Assembly (NCBI GenBank): GCA_900318465.1
Contig: ONKQ01000044.1
Location: forward strand, 7,285-44,513
DNA: 37,229 bases
Reading direction: 5' to 3'
From: an uncultured Bacteroidales bacterium
GTDB taxonomy: Bacteria > Bacteroidota > Bacteroidia > Bacteroidales > F082
Part shown: positions 9,901 through 17,474 of the stretch, one piece after another
Position numbering within the stretch: the first letter of the stretch is position 1
Layout of the letters: every line of letters starts with the position of its first letter
Translations under genes and position numbers: made by a program
Notes under the pieces: model-generated
The model's input: only the letters and a program-made list of their open reading frames with translations
The model's database searches: none
Told to the model about the DNA's origin: nothing

Positions 9901-11118
9901 GAAACCGTGCGCGACTCGGTGTTTGTGCCCGCTACAGATCCCGATGATTGCGACACTTGGTATTTTTTGGAACTGATTGTGGGTAATGATCAATTGGTTG
10001 AGGGTGACCCGATGACGGAATGTAGCGGCTTCGTGTGGCACGGAGTGGCCTATTATGATGATGCCATCGTTTATGACTCTTTGTTGACTGCTTTGACGCA
10101 TTGCGACAGTATCGTTGCGCACCAGTTGAGCATCATCCAGCCGTATCACACCGAAATGGAAATGACCCAATGCCAGGAAACATGGTGGTATGAGCATTAC
10201 TGTGACCAAGACGGTGATTATGTGCATACATTCCAATCCGTACAAGGCTGCGACAGCATAGTCACCATGCACTTCAGCCTTTCCGAAACGATTGTCCATG
10301 AGTTCGACACCTTGGCTTGCGAGGCTTTCGAATGGTACGGCAATTCGTGTTCCGTGAGTGGTCAAACTTATTCCCATACCTTTCAAACGCTTCAGGGCTG
10401 CGACAGCCTTGTCAAGATGCACCTGACTCTGAACGTGATGCAGATGTTCACGCAGTTCGTCTTGGCTTGTGATTCCATTGAGTTGAACGGCACGATTTAC
10501 AACCAACCAGGAGAATATTATGTCTATCTTGATACGCTTTACACCCAAAATGGCTGCGACAGCATCATCCATCGCGTCAACCTTACCATAAACAATTCCG
10601 ACCAGATAGGCATGATTGGCGGCAGTCACAATGTGTATGTGGCCTCCAACCTCATCAGCGGAATTTACCGCTACGACATAGACACGACGGGCATCGTTGG
10701 CGATGTCAGTTGGAGCCTGACCAATCCTGATTGGTTGGTCATAGAATCGCAAATCGGATATTGTCGCATTGCGGTGACCACCCCAGGCGAGGCCATATTG
10801 AAGGCGAATTTCCAAACCTCATCTTGCGGAGCTATGGAGAGGCAGTTTGAAATCCATGCAGGCTTCTTTGACATCGAAGAACATGGTATTGAGGTCAATA
10901 TCTATCCCAACCCGACCAAGGGAACGGTACACATCGAGGCCGAAGGTATTGAGAGAGTCCGCCTGACCAACATGATGGGGCAGACATTGGACTGGGTGGA
11001 ATGTGACCGTTCCAACAGCACCACCCTTAACTTGAACTGCTTCCCGCCGTCGGTCTATATGCTCGAAATCGAAACCGTCAACGGCGTGGTGAAACGGCGG
11101 GTGGTGGTGTGCAGGTAA
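6973..11118 (+). CDS. Large T9SS-secreted surface protein with tandem repeats
   Basis: 1381 residues. A signal peptide (about 1-30, ending ISAQ) is followed by an NGDFE-type beta-sandwich module (about 31-215) of carbohydrate-binding character, and a cadherin/Ig-like module with VLQNDNV (about 216-310). Three tandem 86-87-residue repeats follow (7906-8682), then a Cys-containing series with recurring GCDSI motifs (about 570-1215). The end is a type A T9SS sorting domain (about 1300-1381) with IYPNPTKG, LTNMMGQ and the terminal VKRRVVVCR. It is therefore predicted to cross the outer membrane through the Por/T9SS machinery and be anchored on the surface; function could be adhesion or glycan binding, but no catalytic domain was recognised. 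No exact TAnnTTTG box is seen in the 67 bp upstream. Confidence 0.88.
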   Translation: MKRTLKSRNFKSLIVLMVFFWAAVSTISAQTNLIVNGDFEQTSGFDYQTISDYERITGGGVEEGKFIHDITSTNHGIGGLGWPANLTGYGGSGYYLLFNGFGGSQNPTKRAWWQQVNVTTQTTYTFKCYVRNLSQSSWLFNANPSIIQVKINGSAAGNNVTLDVNDFNWIEITRTWNSGNVSGPINIEIFDVYTGTHNSGDDFALDHISFIPNVLYDVTAQDDYVTTALCLNDHVDVNVLQNDNVLPNTNDAQVQVLTNPVPHGTAQVLSDKKIRYTFTDANYNGEVQFNYRVTNHGVVSEATVHINTARPPTVTVNMSNIDPICAGSSFNLPTPTVQSNGSNVTAQGWQILLNGSWQTLNNNNIPYSYNGCSIRYFATNGCDTGYSSVATVTVTDEPTITVNLNNITAICAGYSFNLPTPTVQSNGSTISAQGWQINLNGSWQALNNNNIPYSYNGCTIRYFATNDCGTVYSATVQVTVNDIPIVGSITAPAAICAGESFNLTTPSVTWRHTNQGTGSWEIQINGVWQPLTNSNIPYAYNGCSIRYKAVNGCGEAYSTNNVQVTVYSTEPTYEDLTACDTYIWNGVTCDHTGTYQAQVQNENGCTITAYLNFTMSDAYTETQTYTACESFTWPINGNTYYASCTDTYTIESGNPLICDSIFTLNLTVNNAPEITSNLQTPSDFCAGGLLSVNAPQYQYHHADGGRTRWDYATSPNGPFHAFDPETYHFEYGSYYLRFVVINDCDSVFSNEVVQFNVNDEPVINGQLSPMQVCVGNPLPLPNVSVDWYNHDTNDRFAEWQMCTTQDGTYSGFNPSTPMQLTQNGYWVQYLARNSCGEVVLGPVRISVISADDVTLDPIVECDFYQLPSGEVITENCVIEYTEEEPCPHTVFQPIEINHSNYTIDPITSCHDDYVWHGMTFHRSDEMQYAWDTLTNSSNCDSIVELQLEFGPYSTYTHNRIACGSYEWEMNPGHIYYETVRDSVFVPATDPDDCDTWYFLELIVGNDQLVEGDPMTECSGFVWHGVAYYDDAIVYDSLLTALTHCDSIVAHQLSIIQPYHTEMEMTQCQETWWYEHYCDQDGDYVHTFQSVQGCDSIVTMHFSLSETIVHEFDTLACEAFEWYGNSCSVSGQTYSHTFQTLQGCDSLVKMHLTLNVMQMFTQFVLACDSIELNGTIYNQPGEYYVYLDTLYTQNGCDSIIHRVNLTINNSDQIGMIGGSHNVYVASNLISGIYRYDIDTTGIVGDVSWSLTNPDWLVIESQIGYCRIAVTTPGEAILKANFQTSSCGAMERQFEIHAGFFDIEEHGIEVNIYPNPTKGTVHIEAEGIERVRLTNMMGQTLDWVECDRSNSTTLNLNCFPPSVYMLEIETVNGVVKRRVVVCR
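7906..8682 (+). repeat. Three tandem domain repeats (258, 258, 261 bp)
   Basis: Units at 7906-8163, 8164-8421 and 8422-8682 each encode a domain with the pattern (A/P).CAG.SFNL.TP, W.I..NG.WQ.L.N.NIPY.YNGC.IRY and a closing VTV. Units 1 and 2 are nearly identical in large stretches at the protein level. Unit 3 is more diverged. Confidence 0.9.
8692..10605 (+). repeat. Degenerate Cys-rich GCDSI module series
   Basis: The stretch holds repeated modules of about 60-80 residues, each with a C..(Y/F).W.G or similar start and a GCDSIV..HL end. GCGACAGC-type DNA recurs at the module ends, for example near 9787, 10252, 10399 and 10557. Related modules occur in the next T9SS protein. Confidence 0.7.
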
Positions 11119-11181
11119 ATGGAATGAGTATTAGTGGAGACAATTTTTGCGTTTAGCGAACATTATTAAGGAATAAACCCT

Positions 11182-11189
11182 TATCTTTG
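11182..11189 (+). promoter_or_regulatory. -7 box for the second T9SS protein operon
   Basis: TATCTTTG is an exact TAnnTTTG match 20 bp before the ATG at 11210. An ATG at 11198 would sit almost at the predicted transcription start, which favours 11210 as the translation start. No TTG is present at the standard -33 spacing. Confidence 0.55.
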
Positions 11190-11209
11190 CGCACAAAATG
11201 TGCAGAAGT

Positions 11210-13810
11210 ATGAAAAGATGTTTTTTCCTCATATCATTACTGACTTTGATAACGGTTGCGGTTTTTGGTCAACCCGTTACCATCACCCCGCCTGAGGCCA
11301 CCATCCAACCTGGAGGCTCAGTGACGCTTACCGCATCTGGAGCCATGTATTACCAATGGTCGCCGGCAACGGGTCTTTCTACTACCGAAGGGCCTGTCAC
11401 GGTGGCTTCGCCTATGGTGACAACTACCTATACCTGCGAGGGTTATGCACCTGGCGCGGAGAGTGTCGTCAACGGCGACTTCAGCCAAGGCAATACGGGC
11501 TTTACTTCGTCATACGAATACAACTCCAACCTTTGGAACGAAGGCACCTATTATGTGGACTCCGATGCCAGCCTGCATCACGAGAACTTCCACGGCTACG
11601 GCCACGGCGACAACGGCAATTTCATGATGGTGAACGGCGCCATCAATGCGGGTACCAACGTGTGGACTGAGCAAATCAGTGTGCTTCCCAACAAATGGTA
11701 CGCCTTCTCGACTTGGGCCTGTACGCTGGCGGGTGTGGCTGGCCAGATGGCCTTGCTCCAGTTCAGCATCAATGGCACTCAGCTTGGTGAGATTTTTTCT
11801 GCCCCGTCATCGACAATGGTTTGGGAACAATTCTATGAGCTTTGGTACAGCGGCAACTCCACAACGGCCACCATTACCATCCTCAACCAAAACACCAACG
11901 GCGACGGCAATGACTTCGGATTGGACGACATCTCGTTCCGTGAGTTGGTGCTCGTGGGCAATCCAACCTGCACGGTTTATGTGGATGCCATGACCGCCAC
12001 TGCCACCGCCGACGACACAGAGCTTTGCGAAGGTGAGTCGACCACGCTCCATGCCTTGCCCACGGGAGGTTCGGGGAACTATTCCTACAGCTGGACGCCA
12101 GCCAACAGCTTGAGCAATCCCAACATCCAGCATCCCGTGGCTACGCCTCCTGTAGGCACTACCACTTACTCCTGCCACATCACCGACAACAGCTGGGGCG
12201 GCTCGCAAAACGTCAGCGTCAGCATCGTTGTGCATCCCAACGAAGAAGAGCATGAGTATGAAACCATTTGCAATGGAACCACCTATGACTTCTATGGCCA
12301 AACCATCAGTGACCCAGGAACATACGAGCATTTCACTCAAACCCAATTTGGTTGCGACAAGACCATCTATCTGCATTTGGACAACTGGCCGACCTACGAC
12401 GAGACCACCATCACAGCCTACATTTGTCCTGGAGAGAGCTACAACTTCTATGGCACCGACTACAGTGAGTCGTGCCAACAAGCCTATACCGACCATTCCA
12501 TACATGGTTGCGATAGCATTGTTCGCCTCAACCTGACGGTATATCAACCCAACGATACTACAACCGTTGATGCCAGCATTTGTGTGGGGCAAACCTACAA
12601 CTTTCACGGAACGCTGTATGACCAAGACGGGCAAGTCGCCTTTTTCGACACCATCGACAATCACGGCTGCCTGAAGGTGGAGAAATTGATGCTTAGCGTG
12701 GATGAATATCAGATGCCGCCTGTCGTCTACCAGTATGAATGTTACGAGCATGCCACTACGCCATCGTGGACTTGGGACAAGACGGGCATCACTTACTACG
12801 AAAACACGGTGGACGAAGTCATCCTGCCCGACCCCAATGGTGGTTGCGACATCAGGCACCGCCTCGACCTCAAGTTCCACGAGGAATTCTATCAAGAGGA
12901 AAACAAAGTGGCCTGCAACTTTTACTATTGGCCTATCACTAACCAAACCTATTATGAGAGCCAAAACCATGTGGAGAAGACTTTCCCTTACGAGTTTGGC
13001 GACAAGATTTGCGACAGCACCTACGTGCTCCATTTGGAGATTAACACCTACGAAACCAACGAAGTGGAATACGAGGGATGCGACATGTTTGTGTGGGATG
13101 GCGAAATAATCACCGAATCTGGCCCCTACGAAAAGACCTACACCAACCAGCAAGGTTGCGACAGCATTGTGACCATGCACGTACAGCTTGAATACACGCC
13201 ACAGCCTACGGAAATCCATCCTTTGGATGCCAATAATTCGACACCGCATTGGGTAGTCACGGCCACGGAGTTCCAAATCAATGCGTATGACTTCGGCATC
13301 TATGAGGAAGGCCACCCGATGGAATGCCGTTGGGACTCCATCGAATGGAGATTTGAAAACCCCGATGTGCTCTGGCTGCTTGAGCCTGACGAAACCACTT
13401 CGCCGGCTGGAAAAAATTGCAAGATGTACGTCCTGAATTATGTGGCGGATACCATTTGGCTTGATGCCGTGGTCTACAACAAATGCGCACACGATGGGAA
13501 AATGTTGCGATATTGGTTTGTGTGTTCATTCTATGGTGTGGACGAACAGCAGGCCGCCCCGATTGGATTTGACGTAGTGCCCAATCCCAACAACGGTCAG
13601 ATGACCTTGTGCTTTGAGAATCTGATGGGCAAAGTCAACGTCAAGATGTACGACATGATGGGCAATTTGCTTGATTGTGTGGAAACTTATAATGAAACAG
13701 AACAAAATTACATCCATTACGATACGAAAAACCTTGCTTCCGGCGTTTATTTCTTCGTGGCTACAGGCAAGGAAGGCACTATGGCAAAAAAAGTGGTTAT
13801 AAATCGATAA
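11210..13810 (+). CDS. T9SS-secreted surface protein with Ig-like and GCDSI modules
   Basis: 866 residues from the ATG at 11210 (an in-frame ATG at 11198 adds four residues). A signal peptide (MKRCFFLISLLTLITVAVFG, cleavage near GQ) leads into an Ig/PKD-like domain (PGGSVTLTASGAMYYQWSP). An NGDFSQG beta-sandwich module with GDGNDFGLDDISF follows (about 85-245), then a second PKD-like domain (about 250-340) and a series of modules ending in GCDS/GCDK-type motifs (about 345-660). The last about 85 residues are a type A T9SS sorting domain (VVPNPNNGQM, MYDMMGN, LASGVYFF, AKKVVINR). It appears to be the first gene of a four-gene envelope operon (gaps 4, 11 and 2 bp). No enzyme motif was recognised; a surface adhesin or structural role is inferred. 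Confidence 0.87.
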   Translation: MKRCFFLISLLTLITVAVFGQPVTITPPEATIQPGGSVTLTASGAMYYQWSPATGLSTTEGPVTVASPMVTTTYTCEGYAPGAESVVNGDFSQGNTGFTSSYEYNSNLWNEGTYYVDSDASLHHENFHGYGHGDNGNFMMVNGAINAGTNVWTEQISVLPNKWYAFSTWACTLAGVAGQMALLQFSINGTQLGEIFSAPSSTMVWEQFYELWYSGNSTTATITILNQNTNGDGNDFGLDDISFRELVLVGNPTCTVYVDAMTATATADDTELCEGESTTLHALPTGGSGNYSYSWTPANSLSNPNIQHPVATPPVGTTTYSCHITDNSWGGSQNVSVSIVVHPNEEEHEYETICNGTTYDFYGQTISDPGTYEHFTQTQFGCDKTIYLHLDNWPTYDETTITAYICPGESYNFYGTDYSESCQQAYTDHSIHGCDSIVRLNLTVYQPNDTTTVDASICVGQTYNFHGTLYDQDGQVAFFDTIDNHGCLKVEKLMLSVDEYQMPPVVYQYECYEHATTPSWTWDKTGITYYENTVDEVILPDPNGGCDIRHRLDLKFHEEFYQEENKVACNFYYWPITNQTYYESQNHVEKTFPYEFGDKICDSTYVLHLEINTYETNEVEYEGCDMFVWDGEIITESGPYEKTYTNQQGCDSIVTMHVQLEYTPQPTEIHPLDANNSTPHWVVTATEFQINAYDFGIYEEGHPMECRWDSIEWRFENPDVLWLLEPDETTSPAGKNCKMYVLNYVADTIWLDAVVYNKCAHDGKMLRYWFVCSFYGVDEQQAAPIGFDVVPNPNNGQMTLCFENLMGKVNVKMYDMMGNLLDCVETYNETEQNYIHYDTKNLASGVYFFVATGKEGTMAKKVVINR

Positions 13811-13814
13811 GACC

Positions 13815-14465
13815 ATGAAAACAAACAGAATTATTTTGAGTCTTTGGCTCCTTGTGGCAGGCGGCATGACACTGACTTCCTGCACAAAAAACGATACAAC
13901 TACCATCTCCCTCATCGGGACAGAGTATTACATTGACGACATTCTCTCCGTCATCCCCGACTCGTTGGAGACAAAATTCCTCTCAGATTTTGGCAGCATC
14001 CCCGACGGGCCGGTGCCTCCCAAGATTGAGGGCAGCTATATGATGAACCCCAAACAGCGCGTCAGTTCCAATGTGCAGGAATGGCCCTTGCAAGCCGTCG
14101 AGCCTAATGTCTATTTGCGGTTTTCGAAACAGCATAATGGCATCGTCACCATGGATCTCAACGAAGCCACTGAGACAATGACAGATACGGTGTTCGTTTG
14201 CGGCAACGGCAGTGCGTTTACGGTGTATTTCATCGAAAACAAGGCTTACGAAGTTCAAGTTGACAACCATACCTACCATGTGCGGATGAAGCGCGGCATT
14301 GTGATGAAGGGCGCGGTGAGCGATCGTGGGCTTTCCAACTTCCGCTATGCCACCATCATCATGGAAACCGAAGACGACTCTGGAGGCCTTATTGGGCAGT
14401 ATGAAAACGGCTCCTATTTCATTTACAAAGACGGCGACGGTACAGCCGAAAATCAAGAATGGTAA
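13815..14465 (+). CDS. Unrecognised lipoprotein
   Basis: 216 residues. The signal peptide ends in a clear lipobox (LTSC, Cys at about residue 23), so it is predicted to be lipid-anchored in the inner or outer membrane. The remainder looks beta-rich, with no motif I can assign; the C-terminal third has a DRGLSNFRYATIIMETED stretch. It starts 4 bp after the T9SS protein stop and ends 11 bp before the beta-barrel gene, so it probably belongs to the same operon and may form a surface complex with its neighbours (inference). Confidence 0.75.
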   Translation: MKTNRIILSLWLLVAGGMTLTSCTKNDTTTISLIGTEYYIDDILSVIPDSLETKFLSDFGSIPDGPVPPKIEGSYMMNPKQRVSSNVQEWPLQAVEPNVYLRFSKQHNGIVTMDLNEATETMTDTVFVCGNGSAFTVYFIENKAYEVQVDNHTYHVRMKRGIVMKGAVSDRGLSNFRYATIIMETEDDSGGLIGQYENGSYFIYKDGDGTAENQEW

Positions 14466-14476
14466 AACCTGAAGCG

Positions 14477-15298
14477 ATGAAAAAGTATTGTTTGATAATC
14501 AGTTTGCTGCTCGGGATGAGCGCAATTGCGACGGCCCAAATGAGCCAATCCAACCTGAAGAAAGAACCTGTGACCATTGGCATCAAGGGCGGCTTGAACA
14601 TTCCGCAGATGTGGTATTTCAAGAACGTCGCTCTAAGCCAACTCAGCCAAAATATGACTTTTACTCCAACGGGCGGACTTTTCGTTGAGATTCCTGTGGG
14701 CAGTGCTTTCATCATCGCACCCGAGGCCATGTATGTGCAGCGGGGCACCGATATTGAATACGAGCATTTTTCGGGCACGAAAGTGCATTACACGATGAAC
14801 GTCAGCTATGCCGACTTGCGATTGCCTTTCGAGCTGCGTTTGCCTATCACGCCGTATTTCCAGCCTTATCTTGTGGTGGGTGCCGAGGCGGGGATGCGTC
14901 TTTTCGGAAAGATTCACATTCAGCGCACGGTGCATGTCGAGATGGACGAGTCCGTTGATGTGGGCGATGCCAACATGGGTCTCATCCATGCAGGAGGCTT
15001 TGCTGGTTTGGGTATCCGCAGCAGGTTCAACTTAGGAGCGATGGGCATGGTGGTAAAGCTGAGTGCGAGTTACCATCAAGGGCTGTTGGATTCTTATTCT
15101 GAGATGGAAAAGAACGGTACGGCACAATCGGTCAACGTGAATGCTTACCAAATGACAGGTAAACGCCTGTCGCGTGGCATCGAGGCTACACTAAGCATCG
15201 GCATCCCGTTGGAGAAACATGCCGATGACGCTTGCGCAACATTCAGCCACGATCGTTATCGTCGTCACGGTAGCCGAGGCCGTTTGTTCGGTTTCTGA
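14477..15298 (+). CDS. Outer-membrane beta-barrel protein
   Basis: 273 residues from the ATG at 14477, chosen because it opens with a standard signal peptide (MKKYCLIISLLLGMSAIATAQ); the in-frame codon at 14459 only adds six residues before it. The mature part has alternating hydrophobic beta strands with the GIKGGLNIPQMWYF start typical of PorT-like or outer-membrane protein beta-barrel family members of Bacteroidota. Strand-like segments include GGLFVEIPVGSAFIIAPEA and YFQPYLVVGAEAGMRLFG. The last about 20 residues (RYRRHGSRGRLFGF) are basic. It shares an operon with the preceding lipoprotein and the BatA protein 2 bp downstream. Confidence 0.8.
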   Translation: MKKYCLIISLLLGMSAIATAQMSQSNLKKEPVTIGIKGGLNIPQMWYFKNVALSQLSQNMTFTPTGGLFVEIPVGSAFIIAPEAMYVQRGTDIEYEHFSGTKVHYTMNVSYADLRLPFELRLPITPYFQPYLVVGAEAGMRLFGKIHIQRTVHVEMDESVDVGDANMGLIHAGGFAGLGIRSRFNLGAMGMVVKLSASYHQGLLDSYSEMEKNGTAQSVNVNAYQMTGKRLSRGIEATLSIGIPLEKHADDACATFSHDRYRRHGSRGRLFGF

Positions 15299-15300
15299 TC

Positions 15301-17325
15301 ATGCGATTCCTTTATCCAAATATGCTTTGGGGGCTGTTGGCACTTGCCATCCCAATCATTGTCCACCTGTTCAATTTCAGGCGGCACAAGCTGGTGTATT
15401 TCAGCAATACCGCCGTGTTGCGCAACATCCAGCAGGAGAACGCCAAGACACGCAAGTTGAAATATTTGGTGACTTTGTTGTTGCGTTGCCTGTTCATTGC
15501 GGCTTTGGTGCTGGCTTTTGCTTTCCCGTACCATCCTGAAAAGCAGTTGAATGTCAATACATCGGACAACCTCATCGGAATTTATATTGACAATTCCATG
15601 AGCATGAAAGGGCAGTCGCAGCGCACCACTTTGATTGAGGATGCTCGACAGTCGGCGCGGGATTTGGTGCACAAGCTCAATCCCTCCAACCGTTACTTGC
15701 TGATGACTAACAGTTTTGAAATTCAGAACGAGTATCCGATGAACCAAGAGGAGATGCTCGACCAGCTCGACCGCATGAATCCTGACGGTACGCCCGTGCC
15801 GATGGGTGAGGTCATCGACCGCTTCGAGATGTTGGCCAAACAGCATGGATTTTCTACTTCGACATTGTTTGTCTATTCTGATTTTCAAGAGAATACATTC
15901 GATTTGTCTTCTGCCAAAGCCGACACCGCGATGCAAGTCGTGGTGGTGCCAATGTTGCCTGAGTTCACGAGCAATATTTTTGTCGATTCCGTGTGGTTGG
16001 CATCGCCCATCGTCCAAATGGGGCTGACCAATGATTTGATGGTTCGTGTTGTTAATCAGGGAGATAAGGAAGTGAAAGGTTTGCCCGTCAACTTTATGAT
16101 GAATGGCGCGACGGTGGCTTCCACCACGGTCGATTTGGAGAAAAACGGCTCGGCGGAGGTTGCGATGCAGTTTGTGACGGAAAGCAACGGTATGCAGCGG
16201 TGCAGTGTCAGTCTGATGGACCATCCCATCACGTTTGACGATGTTTATGACTTCGTAATCAGCGCGAAGCCAAGTCTTTCTATAGTGGAATTGGGCAGCG
16301 AGGTCTCAAGTTGCAGCCTGCTTTTCGAGGACGACGAACAATTCCGCTACACACTGATGGAGCCTTCGCGCTTCGATTTGGGCACCATTTCCCAAGCCCA
16401 ACTTTTGATTGTGAACGAATCAGCCGCGATGAACGAGACCCTGCAACAAACCCTTTTGGACGCCGTTTCAGAGGGCGCAAGCCTGATGGTGTTTCCTTCG
16501 ATGGACGACCCGAAAAACAACGCCTATCTGTATCAAAAACTGGGTCTTACTTTGATGGAAACCGACACCAACAGCACGTCTGTGGAGGACTTGGCCTTGC
16601 AACATGCCTTCTTCGGCGACATGATTCTCGACTTGCCCCAACATCCCGACTTGCCCAAGGTGAAGCAACATATCCACATGAAATCCAACGGTATCGCATC
16701 ACCTTTGCTGACCTTGCAGAACGCCGATTCTTTCCTGTTGATGGAAACGGTGGGGAAGGGGCAGGCTTTTGTGATGGCCACCGCGCTCAATCCTGATTGG
16801 AGCGATTTGGCCGACAATGCGCTTTTCGTCCCGATGATGGTCAAAGCGGCCTTCATGGGCGGAAAGATGGGGCGTTTGTCCTACACCATCGGAACGGACA
16901 AGATGCTTGTTTTGAGCGATTTGAACCTTGAAGGCGACCGCCAGTTCCTTTTCGCCAACGCCGACCGTAGTTTTGAACTCATGCCCGCTTCCGAGATTCG
17001 CAACGGCAAGGTGTATCTTTACCTAAACGACAACCTTCCCGCAGCAGGATTCTATGATTTGTTGGTGAACGACACTCTGAACCGCGTGACGGCATGGAAT
17101 GAGAGCCGCATTGAATCGAAAATGGTCTTCGCCGACCGCAACGACATCGAGCCGCAGTTCAAGAAAGCAGGTTTCAACGTGGCTGCCGTGTTGGACACCT
17201 CCGATTTCGCCACCGCCGACCTCGTTGAAGCTATGGCGCACCAATCCTCGCAGTGGAAACTCTTTGCCTTGATTGCGCTGTTGGCGCTGTTGGGTGAGAT
17301 TGCGGTTTTACGGTTTTGGAAGTGA
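15301..17325 (+). CDS. BatA/vWA-domain membrane protein
   Basis: 674 residues. The N-terminus (1-78) is the BatA membrane domain: MRFLYPNMLWGLLALAIPII as the first membrane segment, the HLFNFRRHK motif, and a second membrane segment at about 57-76. A von Willebrand A-like domain follows with a MIDAS motif DNSMS (Asp97, Ser99, Ser101). The long periplasmic part (to about 650) has beta-rich segments and a segment of glutamine-amidotransferase-like fold may be present. A final membrane helix lies at about 652-672. Proteins of this kind are common in Bacteroidota, and related BatA/B proteins belong to the aerotolerance cluster, but this one stands alone without MoxR or BatB. The start is 2 bp after the beta-barrel stop. 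Confidence 0.85.
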   Translation: MRFLYPNMLWGLLALAIPIIVHLFNFRRHKLVYFSNTAVLRNIQQENAKTRKLKYLVTLLLRCLFIAALVLAFAFPYHPEKQLNVNTSDNLIGIYIDNSMSMKGQSQRTTLIEDARQSARDLVHKLNPSNRYLLMTNSFEIQNEYPMNQEEMLDQLDRMNPDGTPVPMGEVIDRFEMLAKQHGFSTSTLFVYSDFQENTFDLSSAKADTAMQVVVVPMLPEFTSNIFVDSVWLASPIVQMGLTNDLMVRVVNQGDKEVKGLPVNFMMNGATVASTTVDLEKNGSAEVAMQFVTESNGMQRCSVSLMDHPITFDDVYDFVISAKPSLSIVELGSEVSSCSLLFEDDEQFRYTLMEPSRFDLGTISQAQLLIVNESAAMNETLQQTLLDAVSEGASLMVFPSMDDPKNNAYLYQKLGLTLMETDTNSTSVEDLALQHAFFGDMILDLPQHPDLPKVKQHIHMKSNGIASPLLTLQNADSFLLMETVGKGQAFVMATALNPDWSDLADNALFVPMMVKAAFMGGKMGRLSYTIGTDKMLVLSDLNLEGDRQFLFANADRSFELMPASEIRNGKVYLYLNDNLPAAGFYDLLVNDTLNRVTAWNESRIESKMVFADRNDIEPQFKKAGFNVAAVLDTSDFATADLVEAMAHQSSQWKLFALIALLALLGEIAVLRFWK

Positions 17326-17334
17326 TTTTTTTTG

Positions 17335-17387
17335 AAAAAATCTTGGAATGGTGCGAAACTCTCTTGCAAAAAATCTTGGAATGGTGC
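17335..17387 (+). repeat. Two direct copies of a 20-bp sequence, 33 bp apart
   Basis: AAAAAATCTTGGAATGGTGC occurs exactly at 17335-17354 and 17368-17387, in the gap between the BatA gene and the DUF1848 gene. An A/T hairpin (17324-17342) overlaps the first copy. The function is unknown. Confidence 0.85.
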
Positions 17388-17415
17388 ATTGTTGAAAACT
17401 ATTTTGGTTTTCCGT

Positions 17416-17446
17416 TTGCAAGATGAGGTGGATTTAACTAATTTTG
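17416..17446 (+). promoter_or_regulatory. Promoter of the DUF1848 gene (TTG-N20-TAATTTTG)
   Basis: TTG at 17416-17418 and TAATTTTG at 17439-17446 are spaced 20 bp apart, 28 bp before the ATG at 17475. Confidence 0.65.
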
Positions 17447-17474
17447 CATTTGGCAACCAATAACAAAACGCGAC

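Noticed and set aside
9694-10815. A 373-codon minus-strand open frame within the first T9SS gene
   Set aside because: It is a shadow of the repeat region; there is no promoter or recognizable domain, and the plus-strand protein is well supported.
11807-13492. A 561-codon open frame on the minus strand opposite the second T9SS protein
   Set aside because: It is antisense to a gene with signal peptide, repeats and sorting domain, and its product is low-complexity Val/His/Gly-rich without motifs. It results from codon composition of the real gene.
17335-17387. CRISPR or rho-independent terminator at the direct repeats
   Set aside because: Two 20-bp copies are too few for CRISPR, and the only hairpin is A/T-only with no GC stem.
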